From DATKUK01 sp035530655 (GTDB taxonomy: Bacteria > Planctomycetota > Phycisphaerae > UBA1845 > DATKUK01), in the NCBI GenBank assembly GCA_035530655.1, contig DATKUK010000122.1:115067-179066 (forward strand): DNA of 64,000 bases. The letters run 5' to 3'. A model generated the notes under the pieces. It saw nothing but the letters and a program-made list of their open reading frames with translations, was not told the origin of the DNA and did not search any database. Both the position numbers and the translations under genes were made by a program. Below, piece after piece: positions 54,267 through 62,829 of this stretch (its first letter is position 1; every line of letters starts with the position of its first letter).

Positions 54267-54291
54267 ACCCCGCCGCGCCAGCGACCGATAA
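54264..54291 (+). promoter_or_regulatory. Sigma-28-like promoter upstream of a GT-C gene
   Basis: TAAA (54264-54267, overlapping the preceding stop codon), 16 bases, ACCGATAA (54284-54291). The GT-C start codon is about 80 bases downstream. Confidence 0.55.
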
Positions 54292-54370
54292 CACTGCCGA
54301 GGCCGTAATGGAGATGAATGGCCTGCCGGGCTCGCCGTGCGTCTGCACACACTGACATCCCTTAACGACG

Positions 54371-56083
54371 ATGACGACCAATCTCATGCAATCGCCATCT
54401 TCCACATCGCACGCGGGAATCCGTGTTCGCAAAGTCCATCCGCTCCTGCTGGTCACGTTGCTGATCCAGGTTCTTTCTTACGCGCCCCGCCTGTCGAACA
54501 CCTTTCAGTTTAACCGGTTCAATCACGACGATACCGAGTGCTACGTTGCGCTGGGGTGGTCGATCGCCGACGGGCGCGGCTACACCCGAAGCCTGGATCC
54601 CAACTACTACGTACCTCACAAGCTCTGGCCACCCGGCCTGCCGCTCATGGTGGCAGCCTGCGCCCTGCTGAGTCGTTCGCTCGTGCTACCGCAGGTATTG
54701 ATGGTGCTGTTTGCCCTGGCCAACTCCGTGCTGCTGTGGGCGCTGGCCCGTCGACATCTGCCTCCCGGTGCGGCGTTTGTGGTCCTGCTGATGGTCGTCT
54801 GTTCGCCCGTCTACGACCGCCTGGCTACGGTGATCATGACCGAGCAGCCCACGCTGTTCTTCGCCCTGCTGACGCTGTGGGCCTTCCAGCGCTGGAGCGA
54901 TGGCGGATACGCCCCGAATCGGTTCGCCGCCCTTATGGCGGGCGGACTTGCCTACGGCATCATCGTGAAAGGCTTGCTGCTGCTGCTCGTGCCTGCCTTG
55001 TGGATGTATGTCCTGCTGGAACGAGCAAGCCAGACAGGGCGAGGAGTTCGGCTGCGGCGGGTGACGTTGCTCTTGGCCGTGGCCCTGGTTCCATGGTTGG
55101 CCTGGAGCGTCCGCGGTATGATAACCCCCGCCTTCGGGCACGACGGACTGACCCACATCCAGTGCATCCTGTCGGGTGGCAAGGTGGATGGCCCACGACT
55201 CTCGCCGACCGAGTTGACGGCCATCGTGTGGGGCAACGTCAAATGGTTCCTTCCCTCGAGGATTGTCGATTCGCTCGCCGGGGCTGCATGGTTTCTGCGC
55301 GAGCATCTGGGTCTGACCGTGCCGGTGTGGGCCGGACTCGGCGCCATCCTGATGCTCGTCCTCGTGGGTATGTGGGCGATCCGGCACTTCCGCCAGTACG
55401 GGTTGTTTGCGTTGGCGCTGGGATCTGTTGCTGTGCTTTTGCTGATCTATCCGGGCGGCGGCTCGGCCCGATACTGGACGGCACTGCACCCGTTAATGGC
55501 CGTGCTCGTTGTGAGCTTCGTTTACACATCGTGGTCCCGGCTGCGGCTCGACCGCCGTTGGGCGGTGATCGCCGGACGCGGCGCGATCGGTCTGATCATC
55601 GCCGCCATGCTGGCGATCCTTAGTCTCGACAACGTGTGGCGCGAGCCACAGGGAGGCAGGGCGTGGGAGGCCTTCGTGCAGATCTGCCAACAGGCCCGCA
55701 CGTCCACCCCTCCCGACGCCGTCATCTGCAGTCACAACCACGTCGCAGCCCGAATCATCAGCGACCGTCCGTCATGGCCGAGCGATAACGACTTCGCCGA
55801 TGTGCAGGCGAACTTGCCCGCGGCTCGTCCCGTCTTTCTCGTCGTCCCCAGCGCGCGGGCCGTCGCACGCACGGGTCGGCAAATCGGCCCGGTCGAGGGG
55901 ACGTCTATCGCAGACGTCGAACTGATCCCGCTCGGCAGACTCAACGTTGCCGGCAACGAGTTCTACACGCTGGTCCAACTGGTTCCGCCAACAGGTGAGT
56001 TCGCGGCCGCTCCGCCGCTGGTTGCATGGGGCGACATTCAGTCTGCCGCCGCCGACCCGGGCCTCGCGGCGTTAAACAGATAG
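54371..56083 (+). CDS. GT-C (ArnT/GT39-like) integral membrane glycosyltransferase
   Basis: 570 aa. After the first helix comes NRFNHDDTECYVALGWSIAD, with the acidic pair expected of GT39/ArnT-type enzymes, then PHKLWPPGLPLMVAACALLS and about ten further helices. The C-terminal third is a soluble periplasmic domain. It would use a polyprenyl-phosphate sugar made by the GT2 enzymes. Its last 46 bases overlap, tail to tail, with the next GT-C gene on the other strand. Confidence 0.78.
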   Translation: MTTNLMQSPSSTSHAGIRVRKVHPLLLVTLLIQVLSYAPRLSNTFQFNRFNHDDTECYVALGWSIADGRGYTRSLDPNYYVPHKLWPPGLPLMVAACALLSRSLVLPQVLMVLFALANSVLLWALARRHLPPGAAFVVLLMVVCSPVYDRLATVIMTEQPTLFFALLTLWAFQRWSDGGYAPNRFAALMAGGLAYGIIVKGLLLLLVPALWMYVLLERASQTGRGVRLRRVTLLLAVALVPWLAWSVRGMITPAFGHDGLTHIQCILSGGKVDGPRLSPTELTAIVWGNVKWFLPSRIVDSLAGAAWFLREHLGLTVPVWAGLGAILMLVLVGMWAIRHFRQYGLFALALGSVAVLLLIYPGGGSARYWTALHPLMAVLVVSFVYTSWSRLRLDRRWAVIAGRGAIGLIIAAMLAILSLDNVWREPQGGRAWEAFVQICQQARTSTPPDAVICSHNHVAARIISDRPSWPSDNDFADVQANLPAARPVFLVVPSARAVARTGRQIGPVEGTSIADVELIPLGRLNVAGNEFYTLVQLVPPTGEFAAAPPLVAWGDIQSAAADPGLAALNR

Positions 56084-57501
56084 ACGTCGAGTATGTTCTC
56101 GTGGTAGTCGAATCGCTTTTGCTTGATGCGCAGCATTCGCACAGCGTTCTGCCAGAACCACCGATCGACGTTCGTCGGCGCTTCCTCGCGGGCGAACCGG
56201 CATACGTACCATATCCGTCTCCCCCGTTGCGCGAGCTGTTCCAACCTCTGCACGCATTCCTGCGGGCTTGAGGTTGGGCGGGGTACGGAAGCCACCTCGC
56301 GGTCGAGGTAATACGCCAGCGCGCCGGGGGTGTCAGCCGCAATAAGATCGTCGCCGTGAGCGTGCTCCTGAATAAAGTTGGCCGCGGCCCGGTAGTCCTT
56401 GCGGTTGCCGTCCTGGTAGTAGCTGGCAAAGGAAGGCAAAGCCAATAGCAGCACCCCGGCCACCACCCCCAACCCCAGCACCGCCGAACGAGCGCGCAGC
56501 AAAACGTACGCCTCCGCCAACACGTGTGTGGCCAGCAGGAAGAACACCACGCTGACGGGAAACACATAGTCGGGCCGGAACGAAACAAAGCGCGGCGCCA
56601 CCACGGAAACCGCTACGATCGCGCAGGCGATGGCCGCCCACATCCGAAGCGTTGCGTCGCTCTCGCGCCAGGCACGCAACCACCCGACCACCGACAGCAG
56701 CGTGATGCTCCACGTTATGTTGAATGCCAGCCCCATCAGGCTGTGGGCTCCCCTGTAACCCCAGCCCATCGCCTCTCGGTCGGGCCAGTGACCCAATGCC
56801 CACACCGCCAGACCGCAACTGACCAGCAGCAAGGGAACCCCAGCCGCCACATAACCCCACATCGCGCGTCGGCGCACCCCCGTCGGCTCGCGCACCGCCT
56901 CCAGCACCACAAACAGACCCAGCCCCAGCGGCACGACTATGGCGAACACGTGCGTGGAAACAGCGACGGCCGTCAACACCCCGGAAACCGCGCCCCACAC
57001 CAGACTGTTGCGCCGCCAGCCTGCCGCCCCCGTCAACATGGCAGCCGACGCGAACAGAAACGCATAGCTGTACACGCGGTGGCTTTGACTGTGGAAAAGG
57101 TGCCAAGGCCACAGGATGAGCATCACGCCGACGATGCACGCGTGCGCCAGACCGTACAATCGGGCCACGGCGAAGACGCACAACGCGACCGCCAGCGATC
57201 CCGCCAGCGCCGTGCCGCAACGCGCCCCGGTTTCGTCCGTGCCGCAGAGCCGAAACGTCAGAGCCTGTAATAGGTAGCCGACCGGGACGCCGCGAGGTTG
57301 GTCATCGTACGCCTGAAACTCCTTCAGGAAGAACGGCTTGTCCAACAGACTGCGAACGGCCGTAAACGTGCTGGTGTCGTCCCCCGACACGCTCCAATCC
57401 ACGCGGTAAAAGCGCGTTAGAGCCGCGGCGAGAAGAAAACTCAAAGCCACAACCCAGCACCAATGGACGTTACGCAGCAAGCGCTCTCCTGCGAGCTTCA
57501 C
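56038..57501 (-). CDS. GT-C (GT39-like) integral membrane glycosyltransferase
   Basis: 487 aa. The first loop reads RVDWSVSGDDTSTFTAVRSL, with adjacent Asp residues, then QPRGVPVGYLLQALTFRLCG and HLFHSQSHRVYSYAFLFASA, as in dolichyl/polyprenyl-phosphate-mannose-type transferases. About ten hydrophobic helices precede a C-terminal periplasmic part of about 110 residues. It heads leftward and converges on the other GT-C gene with 46 bases of shared coding DNA. Role in the pathway unknown. Confidence 0.77.
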   Translation of the reverse strand: MKLAGERLLRNVHWCWVVALSFLLAAALTRFYRVDWSVSGDDTSTFTAVRSLLDKPFFLKEFQAYDDQPRGVPVGYLLQALTFRLCGTDETGARCGTALAGSLAVALCVFAVARLYGLAHACIVGVMLILWPWHLFHSQSHRVYSYAFLFASAAMLTGAAGWRRNSLVWGAVSGVLTAVAVSTHVFAIVVPLGLGLFVVLEAVREPTGVRRRAMWGYVAAGVPLLLVSCGLAVWALGHWPDREAMGWGYRGAHSLMGLAFNITWSITLLSVVGWLRAWRESDATLRMWAAIACAIVAVSVVAPRFVSFRPDYVFPVSVVFFLLATHVLAEAYVLLRARSAVLGLGVVAGVLLLALPSFASYYQDGNRKDYRAAANFIQEHAHGDDLIAADTPGALAYYLDREVASVPRPTSSPQECVQRLEQLAQRGRRIWYVCRFAREEAPTNVDRWFWQNAVRMLRIKQKRFDYHENILDVYLFNAARPGSAAAD

Positions 57502-57829
57502 ACCCCTCGACGGGTCCGCCCTGGCGGACAGGCTGACGCCGCGTCATGCTGCCAAAGCACCCGTCCGCGTGTAGACTGCGTGCCTTCCGCGCTCCGCGGG
57601 GCGCCTCAGGCAGCGTACGCATTGAGTTGCCGGGCGCCCTATCCCATCCGCGCCGGCACGCATCGTACCGGATGGGAGGATACTGCGATCGGCTGCACCC
57701 GGCAATGCAAAACCATTGGCGTTTTTACGTTCGACCTGATCGACCTTGGCGGGGCGGAAGGGTCTCTGCGGCCATAGCGCAGAGGCTGCGACGCCGAAAG
57801 ATGCCACGATCTCGCCTCAAGCAAGGCGG
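57502..57829. other. Intergenic region, no gene seen
   Basis: 328 bases upstream of the minus-strand GT-C gene and after the TPR gene. Visible structures are an inverted repeat (TCCCATCCG and CGGATGGGA around 57641-57679), a small stem (CAATG/CATTG) followed by TTTTT near 57703-57726 that could be a weak plus-strand terminator, and CTCTGCG/CGCAGAG near 57764. None is convincing alone. Confidence 0.45.
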
Positions 57830-59521
57830 TTACTCTGCCAGACTGGCCTCGCCGCTGGAAACGGTGTGGCCTGCGTTGGCTGCGTTCAATTCCGATATCG
57901 CCTGCCATGTGGCTGCGGCGCCGTCCACCAGCCCCATGTTCTGCAAGGCCAACACCAGGTTGGCGTGTACGGCTGCCTGTTGGCGATCTGCCGCCGTCTT
58001 GTGCTCGAAGTGTTCAACCGCCAACTCGAATTGCGCCCGCTGAGAGAAAAGCAGCCCCAGCTTGTAGTGGAGCGTCAAATCCTCCGGCCCGACGCATACG
58101 GCCCGTCGTAGCGTTTCGGTCGCTTCCTGCTCGCAGCCGCGCTCTTTCAAAGCCAGCCCCAGCTTGATCTGGGCGCGAGCATAGACCGGATTGATGGCAA
58201 CGGCTTGGCGATACTGCTCGATCGCGGCGTCGAGACACTCCTTCTGACGCAACAGCACACCCAGGCGGTAGTGGAGTTCGGCGTGGTTGCCGCTGCGCTC
58301 TACGGCGCGCTGATGGCGTTTGATCTGCTCGTCCAGCAGCACGGCTGTATCGTGCGAGTCTCGTCGGCGCGCCTGGTCGAGCCCCATCATGATGGCCGAT
58401 CGCCCGGTCGGTGGGCCCATGCTGGCTTTGAGCTGAAGACCTGCTACTTCCGAAAACAGCAGCGTGCTGTTCGGCTCCAGGCTCCGCGCCATCTCCAGTG
58501 ATTCCTCGGCCTGTTCGATCCGCCCGCACGCATGTTGTGCCGCGACCAGGACGACGTAGGCGGCCAACAGGCGGTCGTTCAGTTGGACCGCGCGGTTGAA
58601 CCACTGAGCCGCCTCGAGATGGCGGCCCGCGTGCAACTCCATCGTCCCGACCTTCACGGTGGCTTCCAGGTAGTCTGGATTCACCTGCACGGCCCGCAGG
58701 TACCGGTCCAGCGCTCGCCCGGCGCGGCCTACCTTTCGGTACAGGTCGCCCAGTCGCAGAAAGGTGTCCGCGCTGTCGGGATCCGCTTCCGCCGTTTCTT
58801 CAAGCTGTTCGATCGCTTCGACGACCAGGCCCGCCGACTCGTACGCCGCCGCCGAATCGTTACGTCCGCTCCAGTTGTCCGGCTGCATCGTCAGCGCGAT
58901 TTCGCACTGTTTGACCGCTTCGGCCCCCTCGCCCGCGTGCAACAGCAGACTGCCCAGCATCAGACGAAGTTCGATCTGGTCTGGATCCAGGTCGCACAGT
59001 TGTCTGTAGTGCTCCATACTCCGCTCGATCTGCCCCCGTTGCAGCGAAATCGCCGCCAAACGTTCGTGCGCGTTGCGCAGGGTAGGGCACAACTCCAGGC
59101 TTCGCCGGTACTCAGCGGCGGCCAGCGACCCCTGCTCGCGACGCTCCAGGCAGAACGCAAGACAGAAGGACACGCCCACGTCGTCCGGGTGCATGCTCTG
59201 CACCTCGCGGAACTGAGCGATGGACTCTTCCGTTCGGCCGAGTTCGTCCACCGCGCAGGCCAGCCCGATTCGTGCCTCGGCTGACTCATCGTCGAGTTCG
59301 ACCGCGCGGGCAAAACAATTGCGCGCCTCCACGGCCCGCAACTGACGCATAAACCGACCGCCCAGCAGAAGCCAGGGGGCGGGGTCGCTCGGATGCTGCC
59401 TCGCACGAGCGCGCAGCTCCTGCACCGTGACCTCCGGCTCGGTGTCCCTCAACACCGATTGAAACGCGCCGGATAGGCTCGACAGCAATCCCCGCCCAAG
59501 CACCTCGAGAATATAACTCAT
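57830..59521 (-). CDS. Tetratricopeptide-repeat protein
   Basis: 563 aa from the ATG at 59521; a TTG farther upstream is in frame. From about residue 40 to the end the protein is a run of roughly a dozen TPRs, for example SDPAPWLLLGGRFMRQLRAV, DPDQIELRLMLGSLLLHAGE and NHAELHYRLGVLLRQKECLD. There is no signal peptide or catalytic motif. TPR proteins in polysaccharide loci often scaffold synthases or exporters, which is the most likely role. It lies on the same strand as the second flippase and the SPOR lipoprotein. Confidence 0.82.
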   Translation of the reverse strand: MSYILEVLGRGLLSSLSGAFQSVLRDTEPEVTVQELRARARQHPSDPAPWLLLGGRFMRQLRAVEARNCFARAVELDDESAEARIGLACAVDELGRTEESIAQFREVQSMHPDDVGVSFCLAFCLERREQGSLAAAEYRRSLELCPTLRNAHERLAAISLQRGQIERSMEHYRQLCDLDPDQIELRLMLGSLLLHAGEGAEAVKQCEIALTMQPDNWSGRNDSAAAYESAGLVVEAIEQLEETAEADPDSADTFLRLGDLYRKVGRAGRALDRYLRAVQVNPDYLEATVKVGTMELHAGRHLEAAQWFNRAVQLNDRLLAAYVVLVAAQHACGRIEQAEESLEMARSLEPNSTLLFSEVAGLQLKASMGPPTGRSAIMMGLDQARRRDSHDTAVLLDEQIKRHQRAVERSGNHAELHYRLGVLLRQKECLDAAIEQYRQAVAINPVYARAQIKLGLALKERGCEQEATETLRRAVCVGPEDLTLHYKLGLLFSQRAQFELAVEHFEHKTAADRQQAAVHANLVLALQNMGLVDGAAATWQAISELNAANAGHTVSSGEASLAE

Positions 59522-59729
59522 GCCCGCGACAGCCCCCCGGTGGGTCTCTTGGTTACACAAAAATGAAAGTCATCCAACAGGTCTGCCGTTTTCGGCGTGC
59601 CGGCCGGCGCTTGCCTGTCTGCCTTCGCTTCGGTCTATCAGCCGAAAGGCCCGGCCGCCGGCGGCGAGCGTTTCATCGGCATGAGATGTCGCCGGAATTA
59701 CTTGGCGGGCAATTTGTAAAAGCACGCAG

Positions 59730-61310
59730 TCACTGCGTTTGGAAACGATCTTGCCGGTTGCGACGAAGCAAACGAATGGCCCCCACTAGATGTGTCCTGA
59801 TAAGTTGCTTCTCGTCGCGAGAGAGGATTATCGCACTGGCCCAACTCGTCAGTACCAACAGCACCGCACCAGTCAGCATAATCTCCCATCGCAGACCAAG
59901 CAGAAGCGCACTCAACGAAATCAGCACCGTCCCCGCGTCCAACGGCCTTCCTACAACGCGCAGGATGCATAAACATACCGCCGCCGCGCACACGGCAGCC
60001 AGCATTCCCGTCCATGCGGCAGCCGGTAATAAATTGCCAACCCCAACAGTCAGAAAACCTGCCTGGCCCCAATACGCGCCGCTCGCGGCGCCCATAAAGT
60101 GCAACCCGAACCAGACGTTGCAGAGCGTACCCGCCGCATACACCGCCAGCGTACAGACTGTCTTCTCGATCAAACCGAACCAGACCACCAGCAGACCGAC
60201 CATTCCCACGGCCATGAAGTTGCCCAGCAGCACCGGTAAGATCGCACCGCCCGCTTCGTACTCAGCCGGGAACAAGCCGATAAGCCACGTGCGGCACAGT
60301 GACGCCGCGCCGCACATGCTTAGCAGCCCCAGACCGATAGTCTTGATGGCCAACCTGAGCTGACCTTCTGCCGCCTCGGCGCCCCGTGTCTCCCACGTCC
60401 GCGTAACCACTGCCGCCACCACCGCTGTCATGGCCCCGGCCGCGACCATCACCAACTGTGCGATCACCCGAACCCCTGCATACACGGCCGTCAGTTCCTT
60501 GCTGCCCGCTTTGTTGAGATACCACATGGGCCAGTACTGCAGCAGTTGCCACATCACCGTCGCCCCCGCCAGCCACAGCCCATAGGTTAACAGTCGCCGC
60601 CGTGTCCCGTCGGCTCGATCGTCTCGCTGCCCCGGCCACGAGGAAAGTTGCCTCAGGCAGCCCAGTCCGAAAACCAGGCCCGGCGCCAGAACCGACAACA
60701 GATAGCACCCGAGAATCGCTTCGGCCGACCGCCAGCCTCCCAGCACCGCCCCGACCGCCAGCGCCGCGAACAGCACCGAACTGGTTAACTCCATCACACT
60801 GAGCGCCCGAAACAGCCGCAGCCCACGCAGCACTGATCCGACCAGCCAGTACGCGATCAGCGACAAAGTGGCGGCCGCGCTGATACCGACCAGCGCGCCC
60901 AGACGCTGTGACGACTGGGTCGGATACGCCGCTTCGACCAGGCGGCTGCCCAACAGCGCCTCACCCACGAACGGCCCGCCCACGGCAAGCAGCGCCGTTA
61001 GGATCAACCCCGCCGCCAGCACCAGAGCCCCCCCTCGCCGCACAAACGGCAGCAGACTGCCTCTCGCCTCGTGATGGGGCACGTAACGAGCGATCGCCTC
61101 GTTCAGCCCCAGGCTGCACAGCGGCTGCGCTACGTTGACAACCAGCAGCGCTACGCTCAGCAGGCCGAACTCCTCGACCGGCAGCAACCATATAAGCAGC
61201 AGAGCCCGCCCCAAGCCCACTAGGCGGGTCAGCCCGGCCGCCGGCAGGTATACCCCCAGCGATTCCAGCAGCCCGGCAGCACGAAACAACCCCGACCAGA
61301 AGCGCGGCAT
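59730..61310 (-). CDS. Polysaccharide flippase-like protein (MOP superfamily)
   Basis: 526 aa with about twelve to fourteen hydrophobic segments. The first third (LPAAGLTRLVGLGRALLLIW, VEEFGLLSVALLVVNVAQPL, GLNEAIARYVPHHEARGSLL) has the arrangement of Wzx/MOP lipid-linked oligosaccharide flippases. It diverges from the 48.2 kb flippase, so it is not a recent duplicate. On the minus strand TAGAAT ends six bases before the ATG, suggesting a leaderless message. Substrate unknown. Confidence 0.83.
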   Translation of the reverse strand: MPRFWSGLFRAAGLLESLGVYLPAAGLTRLVGLGRALLLIWLLPVEEFGLLSVALLVVNVAQPLCSLGLNEAIARYVPHHEARGSLLPFVRRGGALVLAAGLILTALLAVGGPFVGEALLGSRLVEAAYPTQSSQRLGALVGISAAATLSLIAYWLVGSVLRGLRLFRALSVMELTSSVLFAALAVGAVLGGWRSAEAILGCYLLSVLAPGLVFGLGCLRQLSSWPGQRDDRADGTRRRLLTYGLWLAGATVMWQLLQYWPMWYLNKAGSKELTAVYAGVRVIAQLVMVAAGAMTAVVAAVVTRTWETRGAEAAEGQLRLAIKTIGLGLLSMCGAASLCRTWLIGLFPAEYEAGGAILPVLLGNFMAVGMVGLLVVWFGLIEKTVCTLAVYAAGTLCNVWFGLHFMGAASGAYWGQAGFLTVGVGNLLPAAAWTGMLAAVCAAAVCLCILRVVGRPLDAGTVLISLSALLLGLRWEIMLTGAVLLVLTSWASAIILSRDEKQLIRTHLVGAIRLLRRNRQDRFQTQ

Positions 61311-61416
61311 GGCGCCATTCTAGCGGCCCGGGTCCGGGTTTGGCCAACCGCTTCGAGGCCAACCCGGCCTCACCCGCCGACCCGCCCGACAGACGCTCGC
61401 ATCGTTCGGCTCGCAC

Positions 61417-62211
61417 CTAAGGCACGATGATCGCGTCCCCCGCGGACCGGCGCACGCGGGCCAGGTTCCTTTCCGCTTCGGCGTACGTGGTGTAGTGTCC
61501 GACCTGCACGGCGTGGAGTGGGCGGCCGCTACGGGTGTCCAGCCGTTTCTCCGCCGGCAGGTCGGCCTGTTGCAGACGCCCGGCTTCCTTGGCTGCAGCG
61601 TCGCTGCTGCTGTAGGCGCCCACCTGGATGGTAAAGTAGTCGTAAGTCCAGGAAAAACGGCGCCTTGCAGCCATGATGACCTGGCTGGTGGGATATCCGC
61701 CAATCAGCTCGGCGAAGTGCTGGCGTGCCTGCGACCACTGGCCAGCCTGCTGGAGTCCCACCCCCAGGCGGTAAAGCACGACGTCCTTTGGCGAGCGGTC
61801 TGGCAGCTCGGGTAGGGCCTGGCGGTAGTGATCGATGGCGACTGACGTGCGGCCTGCCTCCCACTCCATGCTGCCTAAAGCCACGTGGACACGGGCGAGC
61901 AAATCCGGACGCTTGCACTGGGTCAACGCTCGCTCCAGATCCGCTCGGCACCGTTTGGGTTGGCCAAGCTTGAGGTAGCTCTGGCCGCGAATGTAATAGG
62001 CTTCCGCCGCTGCATCCGTGCCCCCCCAACCCGCCACAAAGCGGTCCAGTACCTTGACGGCCTCGACGTACTCGCCCGCCTCGTAGTGGCGTTGGCCTTG
62101 CTGAAGCTGCTGTACCGCCTCGGGCGGCAACGGACCACAACCCGGCAGCGCCGCCAAGATCACGCCCAAGCCCGCCGCTACGCCGCGCTTCGATAGTAGT
62201 GTTGCACGCAC
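61417..62211 (-). CDS. TPR lipoprotein with C-terminal SPOR domain
   Basis: 264 aa from GTG at 62211, chosen because GGAGGAG lies six bases upstream and the protein then opens with a lipoprotein signal (VAAGLGVILAALPGC). The middle has about four TPR-like units (QLQQGQRHYEAGEYVEAVKV, AEAYYIRGQSYLKLGQPKRC). The last 75 residues are a SPOR domain (FTIQVGAYSSSDAAAKEAGR and LHAVQVGHYTTYAEAERNLA). SPOR domains bind denuded peptidoglycan at division or remodelling sites, so this is a periplasmic envelope protein. The longer frame to 62292 is probably untranslated. Confidence 0.82.
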   Translation of the reverse strand: MRATLLSKRGVAAGLGVILAALPGCGPLPPEAVQQLQQGQRHYEAGEYVEAVKVLDRFVAGWGGTDAAAEAYYIRGQSYLKLGQPKRCRADLERALTQCKRPDLLARVHVALGSMEWEAGRTSVAIDHYRQALPELPDRSPKDVVLYRLGVGLQQAGQWSQARQHFAELIGGYPTSQVIMAARRRFSWTYDYFTIQVGAYSSSDAAAKEAGRLQQADLPAEKRLDTRSGRPLHAVQVGHYTTYAEAERNLARVRRSAGDAIIVP

Positions 62212-62451
62212 GACAGTCTCCTCCGCCGGAAGCTTACACCAGAAGAGCCCCTTCGGTAAGAGTCCGAGAACACCAAGCCCCTCCCTTGTCACAAACCAGT
62301 GCGATCGGCACCGTCGCGGCGAGCCGACGATAGCCTTCTGTCGCGTGCCTCGTCGTCGTGTGCCGGCAAGCCTGTCCCGGGCGCGAGGGCCTTCGGTGGT
62401 GGCGGGATTCCAGCTTGCCGAATCGTCGTCCGTGCCGACGCGGGGGCCTTC

Positions 62452-62479
62452 TTGACACTTCCCAGCCGACCATTAAGAT
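62452..62479 (+). promoter_or_regulatory. Sigma-70 promoter of tRNA-Leu
   Basis: TTGACA (62452-62457), 16 bases, TAAGAT (62474-62479). The tRNA 5' end lies 11 bases after the -10. Confidence 0.7.
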
Positions 62480-62489
62480 GCGCGTCTCA

Positions 62490-62576
62490 GCGGATGTGGC
62501 GGAATTGGCAGACGCGCTAGGTTCAGGTCCTAGTGGGCAATTAAAGCCCGTGGAGGTTCGAGTCCTCTCATCCGCA
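62490..62576 (+). tRNA. trnL: tRNA-Leu (anticodon CAG)
   Basis: 87 bases. The acceptor stem GCGGATG (62490-62496) pairs with CATCCGC (62569-62575), discriminator A at 62576. The anticodon stem CTAGG/CCTAG encloses TTCAGGT with anticodon CAG at 62524-62526. A long variable arm (TGGGCAATTAAAGCCCG) marks a class II tRNA, and the T-arm reads GGAGGTTCGAGTCCTC. The 3' CCA is not encoded. Confidence 0.96.
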
Positions 62577-62739
62577 TTCCGGCCGGCGGCGCGTCGATGA
62601 ATGGTCTCATCGACCAGTAGCCAGAACGCTCCCCTGATGCATACACCTCGCTGATATCGTCCCGGCGACCTGTATCGAGCCGCCCGGCCTCGTTTGGTAA
62701 CTGCACGCTGCAACACCCTCACGACCCTGTTCCATACTC

Positions 62740-62787
62740 AAAAAGGCGAAAAAGAAGCCGCCGACCTCATTCACGAGGCCGGCGGCT
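62740..62787 (-). terminator. Rho-independent terminator of the FG-GAP gene
   Basis: A 13-bp stem with one mismatch and a six-base loop (62756-62787) is followed, on the minus strand, by a T-rich tract (TTCTTTTTCGCCTTTTTG), 42 bases after the FG-GAP stop codon. Confidence 0.8.
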
Positions 62788-62829
62788 GATTGCTTGCTGC
62801 TGCCTGCGACTGCCAGTCGCGTGACGGCG

